Source of the DNA: Sphingomonadales bacterium
Lineage (GTDB): Bacteria; Pseudomonadota; Alphaproteobacteria; Sphingomonadales; Sphingomonadaceae
Length of the DNA stretch: 10,457 nucleotides
NCBI GenBank assembly: GCA_020200935.1
Contig: JAIVHR010000208.1
Span: forward strand, 1,187-11,643
Direction: 5' to 3'
The notes beneath the pieces are model-generated. The model saw nothing but the letters and a program-made list of their open reading frames with translations. It ran no database searches and was not told where the DNA came from. This document shows positions 4,960 through 10,457 of this stretch, piece by piece; position 1 is the first letter of the stretch, and every line of letters begins with the position of its first letter. The position numbers and the translations under genes were made by a program.

Positions 4960-6702
4960 CTATACCGTCACCCCGGACTTGATCCGGGGTCCAGGGCGGC
5001 AGGCGACAATGCTCGCGGCTCTGGATGCCGGATCAAGTCCGGCATGACGCGATCCGATGCAAGCGGGAACGCACTCACCACAATCTCGCGCTACCGCGAT
5101 CGTCAGGCGGCGACGCTCTCCGTCGCCTCGTCGCGATGCCGGCGGCGGGTTTCCGCCGCTTCGGAATGGCGGGTGTCGGTCAGCAGAGGGATAGAAGACC
5201 AGCGGGCTCTCGACCTTGCTGCCGGGCCGGCGCTGGCCTCGCCGCCGCACCCGGATGATGCCCGATTCGACCTTCTGTACGCCGCCGATCCGCACCGATT
5301 CGCGATAGGCGAGCAGCCGATTGACGGTGACCAGCTTCTTGTTCGATCCGAGCGCCGCCATCCGCCTGATGATCCGCTCCATATGCTCCCAGCTGTAGAA
5401 ACAGGCATGGGCGTCGTCATAGGCGCGCTCCCATTCCTCGTCGCTCATCTGGGGGTGATGGGTGACGCGGTGATTGAGATCGTATTTGTTGAGATCGGGG
5501 TCCATCCACTCGCCGGCCTCGTACATCCGCTTGTGATCCTCGCTGCCCGGCAGCGGGGTCAGGTAATTGAGATAGATTGCATCGATCGGCAGCTCTTCCT
5601 TGATGATCGCCATGTCGCGCTGGATCGATTCGTAGGTGTCGTTGGGGAAGCCGACGATATAGCCGCAGATGATGAAGACCGGATGCTTCTTCCATTGGAG
5701 GAACATCTCACGATATTCCTCAACGCGGTTCTGCCGCTTCTTGGCCGCTTCGAGATTGTCGGCATTGACGTTTTCGAGGCCGATGAAAATCTGGTCGGCG
5801 CCCATCTTGACGCATTTGTCGATGAAATTCGGGATGCGATGGGCGAGCGTATCGACCTGGATCACCAGCTGAACCGGAAAGCCCTGCTTGCGCAGTTCGA
5901 TCAACCGGTCGGCGAAGACCTCCCAATTGCGGTTGCGCGCGAAATTGTCGTCGGTCAGGAAGAATTTGTGGATGCCGGCCTCGGCGTTGACGCGGACGAT
6001 TTTTTCGAGATCGTCGGCGGTGCGGAAGCGGCTCTTGCGCCCTTGTACGTTGATGATCGTGCAGAAGGAGCATTCGAACGGGCAGCCGCGGCCGAGATCG
6101 AAGCTCGAATATTGGTTGGTGTTGTTCCTGATATGCTCCTTGGGCAGGAACGGGATCGGGGCGCCGGCGATGTTCGGCGTATCGGCGAGCCAATTATAGA
6201 CCGGCTTCAGCTCGCCCGCCCAGCCATCCTGCAGCACCTCGTCGATCCGGCCGTCCTCGGCCTCGCCGCCGAAGAAGCTGATGCCGAGTGCCTGCGCCTC
6301 GATGAGTTCGGGCGGCAACTCCTCGAGCATCGACAGGCACCCCGAGACATGGAAGCCGCCGATCGCGACGGGCAGTCCGAGCGCGCGGAATTCGCGGCTC
6401 AGATCCATGCAGCGCGGAAACTGGTTCGACTGGACGCCGACCATGCCGATCAGACCCCGGCCCCCGGCCTTTTCGATGGCGCGCGCTATCCGCTGCGGCT
6501 CGACCTTGGCGTGGATCTCGTCGATCGTATGGACATCGCATTCGACTTCACCTAGCGCGCCGCGCGCGAGGGCGTCCTCGACGATCCCCGCCATGCAGGC
6601 GAGCGAATTCGACGGGATGATCGACCGCCACCATTGCAGCGGATAGCCGTCGTCATGATAACGCGTCGGCTTGATCAGGTAGATCTGGAACCGGTCCCTC
6701 AT
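4960..6702 (-). CDS. B12-binding-domain-type radical SAM protein, 3' end probably frameshifted
   Basis: The open frame is 580 codons. Residues 1 to about 165 form a Rossmann-like N-terminal domain (IYLIKPTRYHDDGYPLQWWR, GLIGMVGVQSNQFPR, IGGFHVSGC). The radical SAM core starts near 198 with CPFECSFC: C207, C211 and C214 ligate the [4Fe-4S] cluster that cleaves S-adenosylmethionine. FFLTDDNFARN and QIFIGLENVN are later core strands. I do not see the canonical cobalamin DxHxxG, so B12 binding is unproven. The conserved C-terminal ESPLVFYP ends at residue 505 (base 5188). After it this frame becomes arginine- and proline-rich and runs through the palindromic repeat to TAG at 4960. Another frame continues with PLLTDTRHSEAAETRRRH and stops at 5103, giving about 533 residues. 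The substrate is unknown. The ribosome-binding site is weak (GAGAAG). Confidence 0.85.
   Translation of the reverse strand: MRDRFQIYLIKPTRYHDDGYPLQWWRSIIPSNSLACMAGIVEDALARGALGEVECDVHTIDEIHAKVEPQRIARAIEKAGGRGLIGMVGVQSNQFPRCMDLSREFRALGLPVAIGGFHVSGCLSMLEELPPELIEAQALGISFFGGEAEDGRIDEVLQDGWAGELKPVYNWLADTPNIAGAPIPFLPKEHIRNNTNQYSSFDLGRGCPFECSFCTIINVQGRKSRFRTADDLEKIVRVNAEAGIHKFFLTDDNFARNRNWEVFADRLIELRKQGFPVQLVIQVDTLAHRIPNFIDKCVKMGADQIFIGLENVNADNLEAAKKRQNRVEEYREMFLQWKKHPVFIICGYIVGFPNDTYESIQRDMAIIKEELPIDAIYLNYLTPLPGSEDHKRMYEAGEWMDPDLNKYDLNHRVTHHPQMSDEEWERAYDDAHACFYSWEHMERIIRRMAALGSNKKLVTVNRLLAYRESVRIGGVQKVESGIIRVRRRGQRRPGSKVESPLVFYPSADRHPPFRSGGNPPPASRRGDGERRRLTIAVARDCGECVPACIGSRHAGLDPASRAASIVACRPGPRIKSGVTV
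4966..5049. repeat. Paired palindromic repeat (REPIN-like) between convergent genes
   Basis: Two 29-base arms, 4966-4994 and 5021-5049, are inverted copies matching at 25 of 29 positions. Each contains a self-complementary core (CCGGACTTGATCCGG) and runs from CGTCA to TCCAG. The four differences (CC/GG in one arm, TG/CA in the other) are exactly compensatory inside each arm, so the inner hairpin is preserved. The whole can fold as one long hairpin or two small ones. It lies just after the beta-barrel stop and inside the open frame of the radical SAM gene as it now reads; it probably lay outside that gene originally. Confidence 0.8.
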
Positions 6703-6821
6703 GAAGCTTCTCTAGCCCACCTTCATTTGATGCGCGAGTCGCCCGCGATTCGACCACATCCGGCCGTGAGTGATCCGCCGGCCTGGTCCGCCCATCCGAA
6801 CGCCCTCCTGGCACCATTCCC
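6703..6821. other. Intergenic region between beta-hydroxylase and radical SAM genes
   Basis: Both neighbours are on the minus strand, so this 119-base gap is either a spacer within a long operon or holds the promoter of the radical SAM gene. I see no strong hairpin with a U-tract, no clear promoter and no small gene with a ribosome-binding site. Confidence 0.5.
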
Positions 6822-7982
6822 CTATTGGAAGCTGTCGACGCCTTCGAACAGGGCGGCGAGCGCCTCGCGGTCGGCCCGATCGATCTCCGGGCGAGCGATG
6901 TCGAACAGCAGGACAACCGCCTCGCCGTCCCCCTCATTTCCAATCTCGTGCTCGATGCTGTCGTCGAAGATGACGAGCTTGCCCGGCTCCCAGTCCCGCC
7001 GCTCGCCGTTGACCGAAAGACCGCCGGCGCCGGAAGTGATCAGCGGCAGGTGGCCGATGAGCCGGCTGTTGAGCATGCCGTGTCGCGGCTCGATGCGCGT
7101 CCCGGGAGCGAAGCGCCAGAAGGCGGCGATCGGACACCGATTGGGGAAATGCGGCCGCGACACCGTTTCGAGCAAGGCAGCCGTTTTCGGACATTGCGCG
7201 AGATGGTCGGTCTCCGGTTTGCCGTCTTCCCAGAGCATATAGGTGGCGAGGCTGGGCGCGCCCTCCGCGCCGCCGCCTTCGAGCGTGTCGTCCTCGCTCC
7301 GCTCGCCGAGCGACCGGAGGGCTTCGGGGCCGGTTCGGACCGCCTCGAACTCGGCGCGGATAACTTCGACAGCCGCTTCCATGCCGGCTGCCCAGTCGAA
7401 CTCCGTTGCGTCGTAAAATGGGCGCTGCGGGAGGCCGGGATAGAAGAGCATCGTCGGGCGCTGCAGATCGATGGTCGGCTCATGCGTTCCGGCGAGCGCG
7501 GCGAAGGTTTCTCGAAAGGCCCGGCTGCAATTTTCGGGCGTGATGCCCCGGCTCCGCAGATGCCGGTCGAGATGCCAGCCGTAGGTACGCCGTATTTCCG
7601 CGATTTCGCGCTCGACACGGCCGAGATCCTGCCGCGTCGCCTCGGGAAGCTCGCCGGCCTGGTCGGCGGCGCGAAGCGCGGCGGCATAATGCGACGAAGC
7701 CTGCCGCAATTCGCCGCGCTTCGAAAAACAATCGGCCTTCCAGATCAGGCCGAGTATGGCGTTCGGCGCGGCCGCTAGCAGCCCGTCGGCGACATGCTCG
7801 AGATCCTCCCAGTCTTCGAGCCGCCGGCTCGCATGGCCGGCGACGACCCAGAAGCGCGGATCGGGCGGAGATCCGGCCAGTCCGGCGCGCGCCTTTTCGC
7901 GCGCGGCGGCGGGATCGTCGTCGAGGATCGCCATCGCTTCCTGCAGGGCGGGCGGGATATCGGGCTGCGGCTGAGACGACAT
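6822..7982 (-). CDS. Aspartyl/asparaginyl beta-hydroxylase-like protein with TPR-like N-terminus
   Basis: 386 residues. Residues about 10-130 are helical and alanine-rich with TPR-like spacing (DDPAAAREKARAGLAGSPPDPRFWVVAG, then EDLEHVADGLLAAAPNAILG). The C-terminal part, about 175-370, is the beta-hydroxylase fold: IAAFWRFAPGTRIEPRHG, NSRLIGHLPL, WEPGKLVIFDDSIEHE and VVLLFDIARPE. H301 and H345 correspond to the two iron ligands of the family, which uses no carboxylate ligand. The arginine that normally precedes VVL/LIF and binds 2-oxoglutarate is alanine here (A355). Characterised relatives hydroxylate Asp/Asn side chains; some bacterial members act in lipid A or natural-product modification. 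It starts eight bases after the CoA-transferase B stop without a good ribosome-binding site, suggesting translational coupling. Confidence 0.87.
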   Translation of the reverse strand: MSSQPQPDIPPALQEAMAILDDDPAAAREKARAGLAGSPPDPRFWVVAGHASRRLEDWEDLEHVADGLLAAAPNAILGLIWKADCFSKRGELRQASSHYAAALRAADQAGELPEATRQDLGRVEREIAEIRRTYGWHLDRHLRSRGITPENCSRAFRETFAALAGTHEPTIDLQRPTMLFYPGLPQRPFYDATEFDWAAGMEAAVEVIRAEFEAVRTGPEALRSLGERSEDDTLEGGGAEGAPSLATYMLWEDGKPETDHLAQCPKTAALLETVSRPHFPNRCPIAAFWRFAPGTRIEPRHGMLNSRLIGHLPLITSGAGGLSVNGERRDWEPGKLVIFDDSIEHEIGNEGDGEAVVLLFDIARPEIDRADREALAALFEGVDSFQ

Positions 7983-7990
7983 GACGGAGG

Positions 7991-8632
7991 CTACAGCGCG
8001 ACCTCGTACTTCGCCGTCGTCGCCTCTGCGACCTCATGTTCGCTGACGCCCGGCGCCAATTCGATCAGCCGAAAGGGGCTGTCATGGTCCTTGCGGTGGA
8101 AGACGCACAGATTGGTGACGATCATGTCGACGACGTTGGTACCGGTCAGCGGCAAGGTGCATTCGGGGATGAATTTGGGGCTGCCGTCCTTCGCCGTGTG
8201 ATCCATCACGACGATGATCTTCTTGACCCCGGCGACGAGGTCCATCGCGCCGCCCATGCCCTTGATCATCTTGCCCGGGATCATCCAGTTGGCGATGTCG
8301 CCATTCTCCGCGACTTCCATCGCGCCGAGGACGGTGAGGTCGATATGCCCGCCGCGGATCATCGCGAAGCTCTGATCGGAGCCGAAATAGACCGATTGCG
8401 GCAGCTCGCTGATGGTCTGCTTGCCGGCGTTGATCAGGTCCGGATCGACCTCGTCCGCATAGGGGAACGGCCCGATGCCGAGCATGCCGTTTTCCGACTG
8501 CAGCGTGACGTTGATCCCGTCGGGGATATGGTTGGCGACCAGCGTCGGGATGCCGATGCCGAGATTGACGTAATAGCCGTCCTCGAGCTCCTCAGCCGCC
8601 CGCGCGGCCATCTGGTTGCGGTCCCAGGGCAT
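7991..8632 (-). CDS. scoB: 3-oxoacid CoA-transferase subunit B
   Basis: 213 residues, typical of the beta subunit. The catalytic glutamate lies in SENG at residues 46-49 (E47), which forms the enzyme-CoA thioester. Other family blocks are [41 protein letters not shown] and [15 protein letters not shown]. With subunit A it transfers CoA from succinyl-CoA to acetoacetate or a similar 3-oxoacid, feeding ketone-body or polyhydroxybutyrate carbon into acetyl-CoA. PcaIJ-type 3-oxoadipate CoA-transferase is a close relative, but no other beta-ketoadipate pathway gene is in view. The start has GGAGG ten bases upstream, overlapping the end of the membrane-protein gene. Gene symbol is by family. Confidence 0.94.
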   Translation of the reverse strand: MPWDRNQMAARAAEELEDGYYVNLGIGIPTLVANHIPDGINVTLQSENGMLGIGPFPYADEVDPDLINAGKQTISELPQSVYFGSDQSFAMIRGGHIDLTVLGAMEVAENGDIANWMIPGKMIKGMGGAMDLVAGVKKIIVVMDHTAKDGSPKFIPECTLPLTGTNVVDMIVTNLCVFHRKDHDSPFRLIELAPGVSEHEVAEATTAKYEVAL

Positions 8633-8648
8633 TAGCGATTAACCTCCA

Positions 8649-9080
8649 TCAAAGTCTGTTCCAGCCACGCCATATGCCGATCGCATGGATCACGCCGATG
8701 GCAAGGACGATCGAGGATGAAGCGATGAGAAATGTCGGCGACAAATCGGACCGACCGAGCATCGAGGGTCTGAACAGCACCGCGCCGCGGAGCAGAAACG
8801 CCGCGGTGATCACAAGCAGGCCAGCCTTCAGCAGCGGCAGCCGGGCGATCACACCCGCTCCCGACAAGGCATATAGGCCCGCCATTGCCAGTGTGGCGGC
8901 AATCAAAAGAGTGATTGCCGGGGCGCGCCAGTCTCCGCGTTCGGCCGCCTGAACCATGCCCTCCCCCGCACCGAGAAAGAGATACCAGTCCGGCCCGCCG
9001 ACTATGCAGGCAAGATGGATGGCCGCCGCCGTCAGACTGAGGCAGCCACCGACCAGCAGCCAAGGATTGCGGTCTATCAC
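8649..9080 (-). CDS. Four-helix membrane protein of unknown function, encoded between scoA and scoB
   Basis: 143 residues with probable membrane segments at about 8-28, 54-74, 79-100 and 113-135. The start is GTG at 9080, overlapping the TGA of the CoA-transferase A gene by four bases (GTGA); GGGAGG stands four bases before it. An out-of-frame ATG nearby opens only a shadow frame with an arginine-rich product. The gene ends with TGA 16 bases before scoB, inside whose leader its last codons lie. The overlap and spacing show it is a true operon member. I recognise no family; a short-chain acid or ketone-body transporter is conceivable from context, but four helices and 143 residues are small for that, and no transporter motif is visible. 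Confidence 0.78.
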   Translation of the reverse strand: MIDRNPWLLVGGCLSLTAAAIHLACIVGGPDWYLFLGAGEGMVQAAERGDWRAPAITLLIAATLAMAGLYALSGAGVIARLPLLKAGLLVITAAFLLRGAVLFRPSMLGRSDLSPTFLIASSSIVLAIGVIHAIGIWRGWNRL

Positions 9081-9796
9081 GCATCCTCCCGCTCGCGCAC
9101 CGTCTCGAATTCGATCTTCTTATCGTAGGGTGAGCCATCGATCATCCGCTTTACATAGATGCCCGGGAGATGGACGCAGTCGGGATCGAGCTGGCCGATC
9201 TCGACGATCTCCTCGACCTCGGCGATGCAGACCTTCGCCGCGGTCGCCATCGGCTGGTTGAAATTGCGCGCGGTCTTGCGGAACATCAGGTTTCCGGCCT
9301 TGTCGGCCTTCCAGCCCTTGACGATCGCGAGGTCGGCAAAGATGCCCCGTTCGAGGATATATTCCTCCGGTCCATTTGGGCCGTCAAACTGCTTCACCTC
9401 CTTGCCCTCGGCGACGACCGTGCCGACGCCGGTCCTGGTGTAGAAGCCCGGAATGCCCGCGCCGCCCGCCCGGCAGCGCTCGGCGAGCGTGCCTTGCGGG
9501 CAGAATTCGACCTCGAGCTCCCCGGCCAGAAACTGCCGCTCGAACTCCTTGTTCTCGCCGACATAGGAGCTGATCATTTTCCTGACCTGCTTGGTGCGCA
9601 AGAGCTTGCCGAGCCCCTCATTGTCGATCCCGGCATTGTTCGAGGCGATGGTGAGGTCCTTGATGCCGCTGTCGCGGATCGCGTCGATCAGCCGCTCGGG
9701 AATGCCGCACAGGCCGAAGCCGCCGGCGCAGATATGCATGCCGTCGAACAGCAGCCCGTTGAGCGCGGCCGCGGCATCGGGATAGATCTTGTCCAT
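9077..9796 (-). CDS. scoA: 3-oxoacid CoA-transferase subunit A
   Basis: 239 residues from ATG 9796. The family start MDKIYPDAAAALNGL is preferred over an upstream in-frame ATG at 9826, and GGAG lies about six bases before it. Diagnostic blocks are the glycine-rich CoA-binding AGGFGLCGIPE near the N-terminus, ASNNAGIDNEGLG, SSYVGENKEFERQFLAGE, EFCPQGTLAERCRAGGAGIP, FYTRTGVGT, and NFNQPMATAAKVCIAEVEEIVE near the end. It forms the heteromeric enzyme with subunit B, transferring CoA between succinyl-CoA and acetoacetate. The stop overlaps the next gene, and the operon continues through scoB to the beta-hydroxylase gene. Its promoter must lie in the 173-base divergent region shared with the universal stress gene. 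Confidence 0.94.
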   Translation of the reverse strand: MDKIYPDAAAALNGLLFDGMHICAGGFGLCGIPERLIDAIRDSGIKDLTIASNNAGIDNEGLGKLLRTKQVRKMISSYVGENKEFERQFLAGELEVEFCPQGTLAERCRAGGAGIPGFYTRTGVGTVVAEGKEVKQFDGPNGPEEYILERGIFADLAIVKGWKADKAGNLMFRKTARNFNQPMATAAKVCIAEVEEIVEIGQLDPDCVHLPGIYVKRMIDGSPYDKKIEFETVREREDA

Positions 9797-9896
9797 GGAG
9801 GTCTCCGCTATGGTCAGCCGCCGCATAGGGGGCGGGCGTGAGTCGGGTCAATCGGCCAACGCGGGGCCGGGCTCCATGTTTCCGCAATTCGTTTGC

Positions 9897-9910
9897 TTGA
9901 CCGAAATCAA
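9897..9910. promoter_or_regulatory. Candidate FNR/FixK-type site TTGAC-N4-ATCAA
   Basis: TTGAC CGAA ATCAA differs from the FnrL/FixK consensus TTGAT-N4-ATCAA at one half-site base. It is centred about 66 bases before the start codon of the universal stress gene. A start of transcription near 9945 would put it close to the -41.5 position of class II activation, but the -10 (TGGTAT near 9935-9940) is weak. It could also affect the divergent CoA-transferase operon. Confidence 0.55.
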
Positions 9911-9969
9911 GGCGCGCATCGAATCGGCACCGCATGGTATGCCCCGATCGAACAACGGAGACAGACCAT

Positions 9970-10457
9970 GCGATCGATACTCCTTCCGGTGACCGAGGAG
10001 GACGGGCTCGATTCCCGGCTCCAGGTCGCGCTCGATATCGGGCGCGGCCTATCGGGCCATATCCAGTTCTTCCATGCCAGCCCGGCCGGCGAGTATATCG
10101 CCGCCGATCCCTTCGGCGGCGCCTATTATGCGGCCTACGCCCAGCAGGCGATCAATGAGGAAACCGACGCCAAACACGCGCTGGTCCGCGAAAGGATGGC
10201 CGACGAGGACGTGCCCTGGGATTTCCTCGCCAGCCATGGCGCACTCGAACATGCGCTGGCCGAGCATTCGCGGCTCGCCGACCTGCTGGTGCTCAGCGAG
10301 CCGCCCGACTGGGGCGACGAGGAGGATACGGCGTCCGAAATCAGCTATCTCGCGGTCGAGGCGCACTGCCCGATCTTTGCCGTGCCGCGCGCCAGCCGCG
10401 CGCTCGATTGCAGCGGCAAGGCGATGATCGCATGGAACGGCTCGGCGCCGGCCGCGC
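9970..10457 (+). CDS. Universal stress protein, tandem UspA type (3' end cut by window edge)
   Basis: 162 complete codons are visible from ATG 9970, with GGAG nine bases upstream. The N-terminal domain opens MRSILLPVTEEDGLDSRLQVALDIGRGLSGHIQFFHA and closes with SRLADLLVLSEPPD and AHCPIFAVPRA, the Usp alpha/beta pattern. The usual ATP-binding glycine motif (G-2X-G-9X-G-S/T) is absent between those two segments, so this domain probably does not bind ATP. A second domain begins at GKAMIAWNGSAPAA and runs off the window; two-domain members are about 270-280 residues. Such proteins accumulate under starvation or oxygen limitation; an FNR/FixK-like box upstream agrees. The gene diverges from scoA. 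Confidence 0.88.

Noticed and set aside
4960..5049. Repeat-encoded tail as a functional peptide insertion, as in Rickettsia palindromic elements
   Set aside because: The alternative frame ends before the repeat with better codon use, so the in-frame reading of the repeat is more likely a result of a frameshift than a selected insertion.
4177..6555. 792-codon open frame on the plus strand
   Set aside because: It covers the beta-barrel gene in another frame and is antisense to the radical SAM gene. Its product is low-complexity arginine-rich then antisense-like, with no ribosome-binding site or family resemblance; long shadow frames are expected at this GC content.
6703..6821. Possible terminator between the beta-hydroxylase and radical SAM genes
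   Set aside because: Only weak short stems can be drawn and no U-tract follows them.
6825..7778. 317-codon plus-strand frame
   Set aside because: It is exactly antisense to the beta-hydroxylase gene, whose conserved motifs make the minus strand the coding one.
8632..9138. 168-codon minus-strand frame overlapping the membrane-protein gene
   Set aside because: Its product is rich in arginine, serine and glycine with no family pattern, whereas the overlapping frame encodes four clean membrane helices with a good ribosome-binding site.

Overview
The window is a dense, high-GC stretch from an alphaproteobacterium, most likely of the Sphingomonadales. The pointers are a zeta-type F1-ATPase inhibitor (DUF1476) next to bolA and a CGFS glutaredoxin, a sequence matching the CtrA consensus, an FnrL/FixK-type box, and the paired palindromic intergenic repeats common in sphingomonad genomes. 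No RNA gene, insertion sequence, CRISPR array or phage gene is visible. I place the order by family resemblance only, not by a search.

Layout from left to right. An XRE-family regulator with an MmyB-like C-terminal domain (minus strand, cut by the window edge) diverges from a small four-helix membrane protein. A perfect 7-3-7 inverted repeat (753-769) lies between them. A convergent gap with a large inverted repeat follows. Next is a minus-strand run, read right to left: a secreted metallo-beta-lactamase-fold hydrolase of the AHL-lactonase type, a quinone oxidoreductase damaged by an internal deletion with frameshift, the ATPase inhibitor zeta subunit, BolA, and the monothiol glutaredoxin. 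Facing away from the hydrolase is a small outer-membrane beta-barrel gene on the plus strand, preceded by TTAA-N7-TTAAC. A second inverted repeat pair separates it from a convergent B12-type radical SAM enzyme, whose 3' end appears frameshifted so that the open frame now runs through the repeat.

The right third is one apparent minus-strand operon. It holds 3-oxoacid CoA-transferase subunit A, a four-helix membrane protein of unknown role overlapping it by four bases, CoA-transferase subunit B, and an aspartyl/asparaginyl beta-hydroxylase-like protein with a TPR-like N-terminus. The radical SAM gene lies 119 bases further downstream. Diverging from subunit A is a universal stress protein cut by the right edge, with a TTGAC-N4-ATCAA site upstream.

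Functionally, the CoA-transferase pair activates acetoacetate (ketone-body or polyhydroxybutyrate turnover). BolA and the CGFS glutaredoxin form an iron-sulfur trafficking pair, and zeta restrains ATP hydrolysis by F1. The genes are mostly housekeeping. I see no clear new defence or biosynthetic system. The points most worth following up are three candidate regulatory sites, two damaged reading frames, the membrane gene wedged inside the CoA-transferase operon, and a beta-hydroxylase homolog lacking an expected 2-oxoglutarate-binding arginine.
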